Source: Flavobacterium sp. LHD-85 | GTDB taxonomy: Bacteria > Bacteroidota > Bacteroidia > Flavobacteriales > Flavobacteriaceae | DNA length: 64,000 nt | Direction: 5' to 3' | NCBI RefSeq assembly: GCF_030929595.1 | Contig: NZ_JAVFVR010000001.1 | Location: 744,001-808,000, forward strand | In this document: positions 1 to 8,412 of the stretch, piece by piece | Numbering within the stretch: the first letter of the stretch is position 1 | Layout of the letters: each line of letters opens with the position of its first letter | Position numbers and translations under genes: made by a program | Notes under the pieces: model-generated | Seen by the model: only the letters and a program-made list of their open reading frames with translations | Databases searched by the model: none | Told to the model about the DNA's origin: nothing

Positions 1-182
1 ATTTAGATGAAATTGCAATAGGTACAGGATTCGGTTTAAGATACGATTTAAGCTTTTTTGTGATTCGTTTAGATTTAGGCTTTAAGACTTATAATCCAGC
101 ACATGAGAAGGGAGATCGATGGTTTAAAGAATACAATTTTGGACACTCCGTTTTAAATTTTGGTATAAATTATCCATTCTAA
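1..182 (+). CDS. C-terminal end of a BamA/TamA-like outer-membrane beta-barrel protein (partial)
   Basis: Only the last 59 codons are present, read in frame from base 3 to the TAA at 180-182; the start lies before the window. The peptide alternates hydrophobic and polar residues as in barrel strands, has a GTGFGLRYDLSFFVIRLDLG stretch typical of the last strands of the Omp85 superfamily, and ends in NYPF, a terminal-Phe barrel assembly signal. By family this would be an Omp85-type protein (TamL-like in Bacteroidetes) involved in outer-membrane protein or lipid assembly. It is followed after 60 bases by the aldolase gene, which has its own -7 box. The call rests on a short fragment, so another D15-type barrel is possible. 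Confidence 0.65.
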   Translation, partial: LDEIAIGTGFGLRYDLSFFVIRLDLGFKTYNPAHEKGDRWFKEYNFGHSVLNFGINYPF

Positions 183-196
183 TGCTAATTAATTCT

Positions 197-204
197 TATT
201 TTTG
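197..204 (+). promoter_or_regulatory. Candidate -7 box for fbaA
   Basis: TATTTTTG fits the Bacteroidetes TAnnTTTG consensus and lies 38 bases before the fbaA ATG. I see no TTG at the expected 17-23 base spacing upstream, so only half of the promoter is supported. Confidence 0.45.
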
Positions 205-242
205 CAACCTAAAAACTAAAAACAACTATAAAAAAAATTAAA

Positions 243-1310
243 ATGGCACACAACATTAAACCAGGAGTAGCTACAGGAGATCAAGTACAAGAGATCTTTA
301 ATTATGCGAAAGAGAAGGGTTTTGCTCTTCCAGCAGTAAACGTTACTGGATCAAGCACAATTAACGGAGTTCTTGAAACTGCAGCAAAACTAAACGCGCC
401 AGTTATCATTCAATTTTCTAACGGTGGAGCTCAATTCAACGCTGGAAAAGGATTATCAAATGCAGGTGAAAAAGCAGCAATCGCGGGAGGAATCGCGGGA
501 GCAAAACATATCCATACTTTGGCAGAAGCTTACGGTGCAACTGTAATCTTACACACTGACCACTGTGCAAAGAAACTTTTACCTTGGATTGATGGTTTAT
601 TAGATGCTTCTGAAAAACATTTTGCAGAAACAGGAAAACCATTATTCAGCTCTCACATGATCGATTTGTCTGAGGAGCCAATCGAAGAGAACATCGAAAT
701 CTGCAAAGAATACTTAGCTAGAATGAGCAAAATGGGAATGACATTAGAAATCGAACTTGGTATTACAGGTGGTGAAGAAGATGGCGTTGACAACTCAGAC
801 GTAGATAGCTCAAAATTATATACTCAACCAGAAGAAGTAGCTTATGCTTACGAAGAATTATCTAAAGTGAGCCCTAAATTTACAATTGCTGCTGCTTTTG
901 GAAACGTTCACGGTGTTTACAAACCAGGAAACGTAAAATTAACTCCAAAAATCTTAAAAAACTCTCAAGATTTCGTACAAAGCAAATTCAACACAGGACA
1001 CAATCCAGTTGATTTCGTTTTCCACGGAGGTTCAGGTTCTACACTTGAAGAAATCAGAGAAGGAATTAGCTACGGAGTTATCAAAATGAATATCGATACA
1101 GATTTACAATTTGCATACACTGAAGGAATCCGTGATTATATGGTTAAAAATCTTGACTATTTAAAATCTCAAATTGGTAACCCAGAAGGTGCTGATGCTC
1201 CAAACAAGAAATATTACGATCCAAGAAGATGGGTTCGTGAAAGCGAAGTAACATTCAACGCAAGACTTGAACAAGCTTTTGCTGATTTAAATAACGTGAA
1301 TACACTATAA
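243..1310 (+). CDS. fbaA: Class II fructose-bisphosphate aldolase
   Basis: This 355-residue protein is the zinc-dependent aldolase that interconverts fructose 1,6-bisphosphate with DHAP and glyceraldehyde 3-phosphate in cytoplasmic glycolysis and gluconeogenesis. Visible motifs are HTDH at 104-107 (catalytic Asp and zinc His), ELGITGGEEDG near 171-181, NVHG at 221-224 and HGGSGS at 261-266 (zinc His and phosphate site), and NIDTD at 283-287. Length equals the long E. coli FbaA type (class IIA). The ATG is preceded by an A-rich stretch without a Shine-Dalgarno site, usual for this phylum. It is followed by a long hairpin and accD in the same direction. Confidence 0.97.
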   Translation: MAHNIKPGVATGDQVQEIFNYAKEKGFALPAVNVTGSSTINGVLETAAKLNAPVIIQFSNGGAQFNAGKGLSNAGEKAAIAGGIAGAKHIHTLAEAYGATVILHTDHCAKKLLPWIDGLLDASEKHFAETGKPLFSSHMIDLSEEPIEENIEICKEYLARMSKMGMTLEIELGITGGEEDGVDNSDVDSSKLYTQPEEVAYAYEELSKVSPKFTIAAAFGNVHGVYKPGNVKLTPKILKNSQDFVQSKFNTGHNPVDFVFHGGSGSTLEEIREGISYGVIKMNIDTDLQFAYTEGIRDYMVKNLDYLKSQIGNPEGADAPNKKYYDPRRWVRESEVTFNARLEQAFADLNNVNTL

Positions 1311-1331
1311 TAAAAAAGTTTCAAGTTTAAC

Positions 1332-1369
1332 GTTTCAAGTTTCAGGTTTCGCAACTTGAAACTTGAAAC
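1332..1369. repeat. 17-bp intergenic hairpin of GTTTCAAGTTTC type
   Basis: The left arm (1332-1348) and right arm (1353-1369) pair over 17 bases with one G-T wobble around a 4-base TCGC loop. A further partial copy of the left arm lies at 1319-1329. No T tract follows on the plus strand, so it is not a canonical terminator; it looks like an interspersed palindrome and could also act as an mRNA end or processing hairpin between fbaA and accD. Confidence 0.75.
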
Positions 1370-1392
1370 CTAAAACAAATAAAACATTCAAT

Positions 1393-2247
1393 ATGGCTTG
1401 GTTTAAAAGACAAGAAAAAGGAATTACGACCGCGACAGAAGACAAGATGGACGTTCCGAAAGGATTGTGGTACAAATCTCCTACTGGAAAAATTATTGAT
1501 GCTGACGAATTGGCGAGAAATTTATTCGTTAGCCCTGAAGATGATTTTCACGTTCGAATTGGAAGCGCAACCTATTTTGAAATTTTATTCGACAACAACG
1601 AATTTGTTGAGTTAGATAAAAACATGACATCAAAAGATCCTTTGCACTTTGTGGATACAAAGAAATATGCAGACAGATTAAAAGATGTAATGGAAAAAAC
1701 TCATCTTAAAGACGCTGTTCGTACAGGAGTTGGAAAATCTAAAGGAAGAGAACTTGTAATCTGCTGTATGGACTTTGCATTCATTGGCGGATCTATGGGA
1801 GCTGTTGTAGGTGAGAAAATCGCGAGAGGTATTGATCATGCTATTAAAAACAAACTTCCTTTTGTAATGATTTCTAAATCTGGTGGAGCTCGTATGATGG
1901 AAGCTGCTTATTCTTTAATGCAATTAGCAAAAACTTCTGTAAAACTGGCTCAATTAGCTGAAGCTAAATTACCTTATATCTCTCTTTGTACAGATCCAAC
2001 AACGGGAGGAACAACTGCATCTTACGCAATGTTAGGAGACATCAACATCTCTGAGCCAGGCGCTTTGATTGGTTTTGCTGGTCCGCGTGTTGTTCGTGAC
2101 ACTACAGGAAAAGATTTACCAGAAGGTTTCCAAACTGCTGAGTTCTTATTAGAACACGGTTTCTTAGACTTTATCACGCCAAGAAAAGAATTGAAAGATA
2201 AGATCAACTTATATATCGATTTGATTCAAAATAACGATATTAGATAG
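1393..2247 (+). CDS. accD: Acetyl-CoA carboxylase carboxyltransferase subunit beta, without zinc-ribbon cysteines
   Basis: This 284-residue subunit, with AccA, transfers the carboxyl group from carboxybiotin to acetyl-CoA to give malonyl-CoA for fatty-acid synthesis. The crotonase-like core is intact: a [12 protein letters not shown] stretch, [25 protein letters not shown] and [12 protein letters not shown] start at ATG 1393 ([10 protein letters not shown]), matching the family N terminus, rather than at 1363, which lies inside the intergenic hairpin. In E. coli the N terminus carries a C4 zinc ribbon; here the aligned region reads [18 protein letters not shown] and then [11 protein letters not shown], with no cysteine at any of the four positions. 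Confidence 0.95.
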   Translation: MAWFKRQEKGITTATEDKMDVPKGLWYKSPTGKIIDADELARNLFVSPEDDFHVRIGSATYFEILFDNNEFVELDKNMTSKDPLHFVDTKKYADRLKDVMEKTHLKDAVRTGVGKSKGRELVICCMDFAFIGGSMGAVVGEKIARGIDHAIKNKLPFVMISKSGGARMMEAAYSLMQLAKTSVKLAQLAEAKLPYISLCTDPTTGGTTASYAMLGDINISEPGALIGFAGPRVVRDTTGKDLPEGFQTAEFLLEHGFLDFITPRKELKDKINLYIDLIQNNDIR

Positions 2248-2268
2248 TTTTAAAACTACTTAAAATAG

Positions 2269-2302
2269 AAAATCCCAAGAATTGCTTCTTGGGATTTTTT
2301 TG
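2269..2302 (+). terminator. Intrinsic terminator of accD
   Basis: A 13-bp perfect stem AAAATCCCAAGAA / TTCTTGGGATTTT with loop TTGC is followed by a T run, 21 bases after the accD stop codon. Confidence 0.9.
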
Positions 2303-2341
2303 TTTTTAAACCATATAAGTTTTATAAGTGTATTTAATCTT

Positions 2342-2448
2342 TTCCTGCAAGGTTTTGAAAACCTTGTAGGTATTAATTTGATGCAGAATATTTTTTCTAA
2401 ATTAAAATCTTAAGTTAGACCTACAAGGTTTTGAAAACCTTGCAGGAA
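2342..2448. repeat. Nested palindromic intergenic element (AAGGTTTTGAAAACCTT core)
   Basis: Two 30-base units, 2342-2371 and 2419-2448, each contain the palindrome AAGGTTTTGAAAACCTT, and the units are reverse complements of each other apart from the central base. They flank 47 AT-rich bases, so the whole 107-bp element is a palindrome made of palindromes. It lies between the converging genes accD and the cupin gene, just past the accD terminator. Confidence 0.85.
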
Positions 2449-2468
2449 GACATGTGAAAATTATATTC

Positions 2469-3356
2469 TTAACTTGCTTTCTTCAAATCCTTTTTCAATT
2501 CTTTTTCTGCGATTTTAAAGACTAATTTTTCACGCCAAATTGCATAACGTTCTCTAAAAACTACTTTTATAGCGCTATCTACTGCACCGTGCATAAACAA
2601 GCTCCAAACGCTGGCTATTTTACGAGAAACAGATTGATCCCAAGCGCGAAGTGTAAGCGAAAAAGAACCATCAATATAACGCATCCAATGCCACATTCCT
2701 GTTGGCATAAATAAAGTATCTCCATGTTCTAGAAAAACTTCATAACCTTCCACTCCTTTTAAAGCAGGAAATTTTTCAAAATCAGGATTGGCAACATCGT
2801 AATCTTCTAAAGCATAAGTCGTATTTGGAAGACAGTAAAGCCTTTTTTTCCATTTATTATCGAATAAAATAATATGTTTTCGCCCTCCGAAATGAGTATG
2901 GAAAAGATGTGGCAAATCGATATCATAATGCAGAAAAGTAATGGCTTTTGAACCGCCAAAAAACATTGCCGGCATACTTTCTATAAAACCACCCATTAAT
3001 TCTTTGGGGATTTTTACATCGTCTATTAATTCCGGTCTGTGTTTGAAAAGATTGAAGAAAAAAATACGTAATTGTGTAGGTTCGCGTTTTATCAAATCCA
3101 GATATTCTCCAAATTTCATACTTGCTATAGAAGCGTTGATCACTTTAGTTGGATCTGCCTTTGAATTATCTACAAGTTTAACCTCTATATCTCCAGCAAT
3201 CTGCTTGAAATACTCTGTTGACCATTTTTCTCTTGCTGGCCAATCTTTTGTAAGCCCCTTAATGATTAAGGGTTTTCTTTTATCTAAGTAATTCTTTTTA
3301 AAATCTTCCCTAGAAATCGACTCAACAGTATCAACAGATTTAAGATTAAAGCTCAT
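2469..3356 (-). CDS. Cupin-like / JmjC-type Fe(II) oxygenase family protein
   Basis: The 295-residue protein has the cupin_8 (JmjC-like) arrangement. An N-terminal segment RKPLIIKGLTKDWPAREKW is the usual 'gift of grace' entry of this family. The double-stranded beta-helix carries FLHYDID (HxD iron ligands), then FGGRKHIILFD, and GDTLFMPTGMWHWMRYID with the distal His. Known relatives are 2-oxoglutarate-dependent hydroxylases of protein or small-molecule substrates; the substrate here cannot be read from the sequence. There is no signal peptide, so it is probably cytoplasmic. A promoter-like pair lies upstream at 3385-3414, making it probably monocistronic although the MacB-type gene precedes it on the same strand. 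Confidence 0.8.
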   Translation of the reverse strand: MSFNLKSVDTVESISREDFKKNYLDKRKPLIIKGLTKDWPAREKWSTEYFKQIAGDIEVKLVDNSKADPTKVINASIASMKFGEYLDLIKREPTQLRIFFFNLFKHRPELIDDVKIPKELMGGFIESMPAMFFGGSKAITFLHYDIDLPHLFHTHFGGRKHIILFDNKWKKRLYCLPNTTYALEDYDVANPDFEKFPALKGVEGYEVFLEHGDTLFMPTGMWHWMRYIDGSFSLTLRAWDQSVSRKIASVWSLFMHGAVDSAIKVVFRERYAIWREKLVFKIAEKELKKDLKKAS

Positions 3357-3384
3357 TTATCTTGTGTTTTAATTTGTTGTCTAT

Positions 3385-3414
3385 CAAATGTATTTAATTA
3401 TTTTCATTCAACAA
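3385..3414 (-). promoter_or_regulatory. Promoter of the cupin gene
   Basis: On the minus strand TTG (3412-3414) is followed after 19 bases by TACATTTG (3385-3392), matching the Flavobacterium TTG-N17-23-TAnnTTTG consensus. The box ends 28 bases before the ATG. Confidence 0.6.
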
Positions 3415-3444
3415 AATTTACAGTAAAATAACACAAACGCAATA

Positions 3445-4692
3445 TTAGATTCCTGTACGGATGGCTTCTACAGGATCTAAATTTGCCGCTGAGACCGCTG
3501 GCAAAATACCCGAAACCAATCCAATAAAGGCCGCTAAGCTTGTTCCTAAAATTATGTTTCCAAAACTCAAAACAAATTCAAAATCCAGCATTTTTGTTAA
3601 AACAAGGGCAATTCCCCAAACCATCAAAAGACCAATTATTCCGCCAATAACCGACAGGATAATAGCTTCAAACAAAAACTGGAATAAGATGAATTTATTT
3701 TTTGCTCCCAATGACTTTTGAATCCCTATAAGATTGGTTCTTTCTTTTACCGAAACAAACATAATATTGGCAATTCCGAAACCACCAACCAGAAGAGAAA
3801 ATCCGCTGATGATCCAGCCTACAAAATTCATCTGGCCTAAAATCCCATCAATAAAGTCCGTAAAGCCAGAAAGTACATTAATAAAGAAATTATCCATTTC
3901 CCCTGCTTTCATTCCGCGAATTGCTCTAAGTTTTTGAGCAATTTCTGCTTTATACGCATCCATATCAACACCTTTTTCAGGCTTCAAAACTATAACTGGA
4001 GTCATCGAATCACTGTCTCCATACATTCTTCTTAAAAAATTGGCTGGAAGATAAACCGAAGTATCATTACTATCGCCAAAAAAACCAGCACCTTGTTTCG
4101 CCATTACGCCAATAACCGTGAAGCGCTGACCATACAAACGAATATTTTTACCTATCGGATCGCTTGAACCAAAAAGTCCGTCGGCTATATCATATCCCAA
4201 AACAATAACAGCCGTTCCCGAGTTAGATTCAGATTCATTATAAAATCTTCCTTTATCAAAACTCAATCCGTCAATATCGACCATTTCGCTTGACGAAGGA
4301 ATAATATTTACATCGCTAACCGTTTTAGAATCGTATTTTAAAGTTTCTCTATTAACAAAAAGCTGGTATCCGACTTGATCGGTATCATTCATCGAGTTTT
4401 TCAAACCAACATACTCGTCATATTTTACATTTGGAAACTGTTCCCTCTTCCATTGTGGAATTTCAGACGGTCCAAAGCAATATTTCATTAAATAAATTGT
4501 ATTTTTATCTAAACTGCTCAAATCTTTAGAGATTTTTTTGTCTAAAGAGTCAACGGCAGCCAAAACAGCAATAATTGAAAAAATACCAATCGTAACACCT
4601 AAGAGCGACAATAAAGTGCGTAATTTATTATTTCGCAAAGCATTGATAGCAAAACTCAAACTTTCTTTTAATAATCTTAGATAAACGATCAT
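3445..4692 (-). CDS. MacB-type ABC transporter permease (MacB_PCD plus FtsX)
   Basis: The 415-residue protein has the MacB fold: an N-terminal cytoplasmic helix and first membrane segment (LRTLLSLLGVTIGIFSIIAVLAA, residues about 24-46), a large periplasmic domain of about 230 residues, then three C-terminal membrane helices of the FtsX domain, with VKERTNLIGIQKSLGAKN between them, ending in LDPVEAIRTGI. These are hallmarks of MacB/LolC-like mechanotransmission permeases, which couple cytoplasmic ATP hydrolysis to periplasmic work such as efflux or lipoprotein movement. No ATPase or membrane-fusion gene is adjacent, so its ATPase partner must be elsewhere; the substrate is unknown. Confidence 0.88.
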   Translation of the reverse strand: MIVYLRLLKESLSFAINALRNNKLRTLLSLLGVTIGIFSIIAVLAAVDSLDKKISKDLSSLDKNTIYLMKYCFGPSEIPQWKREQFPNVKYDEYVGLKNSMNDTDQVGYQLFVNRETLKYDSKTVSDVNIIPSSSEMVDIDGLSFDKGRFYNESESNSGTAVIVLGYDIADGLFGSSDPIGKNIRLYGQRFTVIGVMAKQGAGFFGDSNDTSVYLPANFLRRMYGDSDSMTPVIVLKPEKGVDMDAYKAEIAQKLRAIRGMKAGEMDNFFINVLSGFTDFIDGILGQMNFVGWIISGFSLLVGGFGIANIMFVSVKERTNLIGIQKSLGAKNKFILFQFLFEAIILSVIGGIIGLLMVWGIALVLTKMLDFEFVLSFGNIILGTSLAAFIGLVSGILPAVSAANLDPVEAIRTGI

Positions 4693-4825
4693 ATTTTCGT
4701 ATTTTTCAATAAAGTAAAATTCAATAATTTAAATTCAAAAACCTAATAAAAGTTAACTTACTCATCAGTAGATTTTTTTAGCATTTTGTTACACTAATTT
4801 TCTTTAATATAATATATAAAAAAAC

Positions 4826-4833
4826 TACTTTTG
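4826..4833 (+). promoter_or_regulatory. Candidate -7 box for purH
   Basis: TACTTTTG fits TAnnTTTG and lies 24 bases before the chosen purH ATG at 4858. No well-spaced TTG is visible upstream. Its position is an argument against a TTG start at 4831, which would lie inside the promoter. Confidence 0.5.
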
Positions 4834-4857
4834 CAGTCTCAAAATCATAACTACACA

Positions 4858-6384
4858 ATGAGCACAACAAAAAAAATACAATCGGCATTAATTTCTGTTT
4901 TTTCTAAAGATGGATTGGAACCAATTGTTAGAAAATTACACGAACAAAATGTAACACTTTATTCAACTGGAGGAACTGAAGATTTCATCAAAAACCTTGG
5001 TATTCCAGTAGTTCCTGTTGAAGATATCACTTCTTTCCCAGAAATTCTTGGAGGAAGAGTAAAAACTTTACACCCGAAAATTTTTGGTGGTATCTTGAAT
5101 CGTCAAGACAACGAAAGCGATGTTCAACAAATGAAGGAATTTGATATTCCTCAAATCGATTTGGTGATTGTTGATTTATATCCTTTTGAAAAAACAGTTG
5201 CTTCTGGAGCAAGCGAACAAGATATTATTGAAAAAATTGATATCGGTGGTATTTCATTAATTCGTGCTGGTGCAAAAAATTTCAAAGACACTGTAATTGT
5301 AGCTTCTGTTAACGAGTACAGCTTGCTTTTGGATTTGATTACTGAGCAAGATGGAGCAACAACTTTGGAGAACAGAAGATTGTTGGCTACTAAAGCATTC
5401 CATGTTTCATCTCATTACGATGGGGCAATTTTTAATTATTTCAATACAGACGAGACTATTTACAAAGAAAGCATTGCAAACGGTCAAGTTTTAAGATACG
5501 GTGAAAACCCTCACCAAAAAGGATTCTTCTTTGGAGATTTTGATGCAATGTTCAAAAAACTTCACGGAAAAGAATTATCATACAACAACTTACTAGATGT
5601 TGATGCTGCTGTTAATCTAATTGCTGAGTTTAAAACTGACGGACCAACATTCGCAATTTTAAAACACAACAATGCTTGCGGATTGGCTTCTAGAAAGACA
5701 ATTAGCGAAGCTTATTTAGCAGCATTAGCTTGTGACCCTACTTCAGCTTTTGGAGGAGTGTTAATTTCTAACACAAAAATTGATTTAGAAACTGCACAGG
5801 AAATCAACAAATTATTCTGCGAAGTAGTTATCGCTCCAGCTTATGATGCTGAGGCAGTTACAGTTTTACAAGAGAAGAAAAACAGAATCATATTAGTACA
5901 AAACGACGTTGAATTACCAGCTCGTCAAGTAAGAACTTGTCTTAATGGTTTGTTAATTCAGGACAGAAATAATATTACGGATAATAAAGAGCATTTAAAA
6001 ACCGTTACAATTACAGAACCTACTGCTCAAGAGATCGAAGATTTGATCTTTGCTTCTAAAATCTGCAAGAATACAAAATCAAACACAATTGTATTTGCTA
6101 AAAACGGAACATTGATTTCATCAGGTACAGGTCAGACTTCAAGAGTTGACGCTTTAATTCAAGCTGTTGACAAAGCAAAAGCTTTTGGATTTGATTTAAA
6201 TGGAGCTTCGATGGCAAGTGATGCATTTTTCCCATTTCCGGATTGTGTAGAATTAGCTAAAAAAGCAGGAATAACTGCTGTAATTCAGCCAGGAGGTTCG
6301 ATAAAAGACGAATTAAGCATAAATTATTGCAACGAAAATAATCTTGCAATGGTATTTACAGGAACTCGTCATTTTAAACATTAA
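4858..6384 (+). CDS. purH: Bifunctional AICAR transformylase / IMP cyclohydrolase
   Basis: The 508-residue enzyme carries out the last two steps of purine synthesis: formylation of AICAR with 10-formyl-tetrahydrofolate, then cyclisation to IMP. The N-terminal MGS-like domain (about 1-200) shows LYSTGGTEDFIKN and GGRVKTLHPKI. The transformylase domain shows RYGENPHQKG, LKHNNACGLA, DPTSAFGG, SDAFFPFPD and QPGGSIKDE. ATG 4858 (MSTTKKIQSALISVFSK) is chosen because an upstream TTG lies in the -7 box. Length is typical for the family. Confidence 0.97.
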   Translation: MSTTKKIQSALISVFSKDGLEPIVRKLHEQNVTLYSTGGTEDFIKNLGIPVVPVEDITSFPEILGGRVKTLHPKIFGGILNRQDNESDVQQMKEFDIPQIDLVIVDLYPFEKTVASGASEQDIIEKIDIGGISLIRAGAKNFKDTVIVASVNEYSLLLDLITEQDGATTLENRRLLATKAFHVSSHYDGAIFNYFNTDETIYKESIANGQVLRYGENPHQKGFFFGDFDAMFKKLHGKELSYNNLLDVDAAVNLIAEFKTDGPTFAILKHNNACGLASRKTISEAYLAALACDPTSAFGGVLISNTKIDLETAQEINKLFCEVVIAPAYDAEAVTVLQEKKNRIILVQNDVELPARQVRTCLNGLLIQDRNNITDNKEHLKTVTITEPTAQEIEDLIFASKICKNTKSNTIVFAKNGTLISSGTGQTSRVDALIQAVDKAKAFGFDLNGASMASDAFFPFPDCVELAKKAGITAVIQPGGSIKDELSINYCNENNLAMVFTGTRHFKH

Positions 6385-6390
6385 TTTGTT

Positions 6391-6398
6391 TAACTTTG
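6391..6398 (+). promoter_or_regulatory. Candidate -7 box for the mreB operon
   Basis: TAACTTTG fits TAnnTTTG, 42 bases before the mreB ATG. A correctly spaced TTG is not seen. Confidence 0.4.
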
Positions 6399-6440
6399 TT
6401 CGATAAATAATTTATAACATTTTAAACCCCTAAAAAACTT

Positions 6441-7469
6441 ATGGGATTTTTTGATTTCATGACCGAGGATATTGCGATAGACCTTGGAACCGCAAACACT
6501 TTAATCATTCATAATGATAAAGTTGTCATTGATAGTCCATCTATCGTTGCACGTGATAGAGTATCAGGCAAAATTATTGCTGTTGGTAAGGAAGCCAATA
6601 TGATGCAAGGTAAAACACATGAAAACATCAAAACTATAAGGCCTTTGAAAGATGGTGTAATCGCTGATTTTGATGCTTCGGAAAAAATGATCAATATGTT
6701 CATTAAAAGCATTCCTGCATTGAAAAAAAGAATGTTTACTCCAGCTTTACGTATGGTTGTATGTATTCCTTCTGGTATTACTGAAGTGGAGATGAGAGCG
6801 GTGAAGGAATCTTGTGAGAGAGTAAACGGAAAAGAAGTTTACTTGATTCATGAGCCAATGGCGGCGGCAATTGGTATTGGTATTGATATTATGCAACCAA
6901 AAGGAAACATGATTGTCGATATCGGAGGTGGTACAACAGAAATCGCTGTAATCGCTTTAGGCGGAATTGTTTGTGACAAATCTGTAAAAATTGCAGGTGA
7001 CGTTTTCACAAATGATATCGTGTATTATATGCGTACACAGCACAACCTTTTTGTAGGAGAAAGTACAGCAGAGAAAATTAAAATTCAAATCGGAGCGGCT
7101 ATCGAAGATTTAGACGGACCGCCAGAAGATATGTCAGTTCAAGGTAGAGATTTACTTACTGGTAAACCAAAACAAGTAGATGTTTCTTACCGTGAAATCG
7201 CAAAAGCATTAGACAAATCTATTCAGCGTATTGAAGATGCGGTAATGGAAACATTATCTCAGACTCCACCTGAGTTAGCTGCAGATATCTACAACACAGG
7301 TATCTATTTAGCTGGTGGAGGATCTATGTTAAGAGGACTTGATAAACGTATCTCTCAAAAGACAGATTTACCGGTTTATATTGCTGAAGATCCGTTAAGA
7401 GCAGTTGTACGCGGAACAGGAATGGCTCTTAAAAACATTGCCAAATTTAAAAGTATCTTAATCAAATAA
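6441..7469 (+). CDS. mreB: Rod shape-determining actin homologue MreB
   Basis: The 342-residue protein is a bacterial actin that forms membrane-associated filaments and positions the elongation peptidoglycan synthase. Nucleotide-binding motifs are plain: DLGTANTLI (phosphate 1), DIGGGTTEIAVI (phosphate 2) and GGGSMLRGL (adenosine). The N terminus MGFFDFMTEDIAIDLG is the short amphipathic membrane anchor seen in the family. It is the first gene of mreB-mreC-mreD-mrdA-rodA, separated from mreC by 112 bases containing a strong hairpin. Confidence 0.98.
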   Translation: MGFFDFMTEDIAIDLGTANTLIIHNDKVVIDSPSIVARDRVSGKIIAVGKEANMMQGKTHENIKTIRPLKDGVIADFDASEKMINMFIKSIPALKKRMFTPALRMVVCIPSGITEVEMRAVKESCERVNGKEVYLIHEPMAAAIGIGIDIMQPKGNMIVDIGGGTTEIAVIALGGIVCDKSVKIAGDVFTNDIVYYMRTQHNLFVGESTAEKIKIQIGAAIEDLDGPPEDMSVQGRDLLTGKPKQVDVSYREIAKALDKSIQRIEDAVMETLSQTPPELAADIYNTGIYLAGGGSMLRGLDKRISQKTDLPVYIAEDPLRAVVRGTGMALKNIAKFKSILIK

Positions 7470-7494
7470 GATTCAAAAACAACAATCAATATAC

Positions 7495-7535
7495 TTTTAT
7501 AAGGGTCAGATTTTCACTATTTGACCCTTGTAAAA
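7495..7535 (+). promoter_or_regulatory. 14-bp hairpin between mreB and mreC, no T tract
   Basis: TTTTATAAGGGTCA (7495-7508) pairs with TGACCCTTGTAAAA (7522-7535) over 14 bases with one G-T wobble; the 13-base loop is AT-rich. Because no T run follows, it resembles an mRNA stabilising or processing hairpin, or a weak attenuator, more than a full terminator. Confidence 0.65.
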
Positions 7536-7581
7536 ACTGAAACCTTTAAGCATATCCTGAAACAAAATAACCAGACAAGAA

Positions 7582-8412
7582 ATGCAGCAAATATTTAATT
7601 TCCTTATAAGAAACAGTAATCGATTGCTGTTTTTGCTGCTTTTAGGTATTTCGTTGACGCTCACAATTCAATCGCATTCCTACCACAGAAGCAGAGTAAT
7701 CAGTTCGGCTAACTTTTTAAGCGGAGGTGTTTATGAAAGAATTAATCGTGTAAACGAATATTTGAATTTAAGAGCCGAAAATGATGAACTTGTATTAGAG
7801 AATGCAAGGTTAAAAAGTCTTTTATTCAACAAAGAAGACACTACCAAAGCACCATTGCCAGATAGCATTAAAGGCGTAAAACCTGCTGATATCATTGTGT
7901 CAAAAGTAATTCATAATACATACAATACTCATGAAAACTATATCACTTTGAATTCTGGAAGCAAAGAAGGAGTCAAACAAGATATGGGGGTTATTAACAG
8001 CTTAGGTATTGTTGGAGTTGTAGACAATACTTCTACCAATTACTCAACAGTTGTGAGCATCTTGAACATGAAGTCGCATATCAATGCTAAAATCAAAAAA
8101 TCTAATCACTTTGGTTCTTTAACTTGGGACGGAAAAAGCACAGGATTTGTTCAGCTAGAAGACGTACCGAGATTAGCATCAATTAGAAAAGGTGATACCA
8201 TTGTTACTGGAGGGCAATCTGTTATTTTCCCAGAAGGAATCAATATTGGAACAGTAGACGTTATATACAAAAAAGAAGGCACAAGTTTTTATGTTATAAA
8301 AGTTAAGCTATTTAACGATATGACAAACTTGGGGCATGTATATATTATCAAAAGCAAGGACAGAGAGGAACTTATTAACTTAGAAAACAAAAACAAGGAA
8401 AAAAATGAATAG
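7582..8412 (+). CDS. mreC: Rod shape-determining protein MreC
   Basis: The 276-residue protein has one N-terminal membrane segment (LLFLLLLGISLTLTIQS, about 14-30), a periplasmic coiled coil (about 55-85) and two beta-barrel-like domains with the family motifs SGSKEGVKQDMGV and GDTIVTGGQSVIFPEGINIG. MreC links MreB and MreD to PBP2 and activates the elongasome. It overlaps mreD by 8 bases, implying coupled translation. Confidence 0.95.
   Translation: MQQIFNFLIRNSNRLLFLLLLGISLTLTIQSHSYHRSRVISSANFLSGGVYERINRVNEYLNLRAENDELVLENARLKSLLFNKEDTTKAPLPDSIKGVKPADIIVSKVIHNTYNTHENYITLNSGSKEGVKQDMGVINSLGIVGVVDNTSTNYSTVVSILNMKSHINAKIKKSNHFGSLTWDGKSTGFVQLEDVPRLASIRKGDTIVTGGQSVIFPEGINIGTVDVIYKKEGTSFYVIKVKLFNDMTNLGHVYIIKSKDREELINLENKNKEKNE

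Noticed and set aside
1363..1392. Upstream ATG for accD
   Set aside because: It lies in the right arm of the intergenic hairpin; ATG 1393 gives the family N terminus MAWFKR.
4831..4857. TTG start for purH giving nine extra residues
   Set aside because: It lies inside the TACTTTTG promoter box at 4826-4833; ATG 4858 fits the family N terminus.
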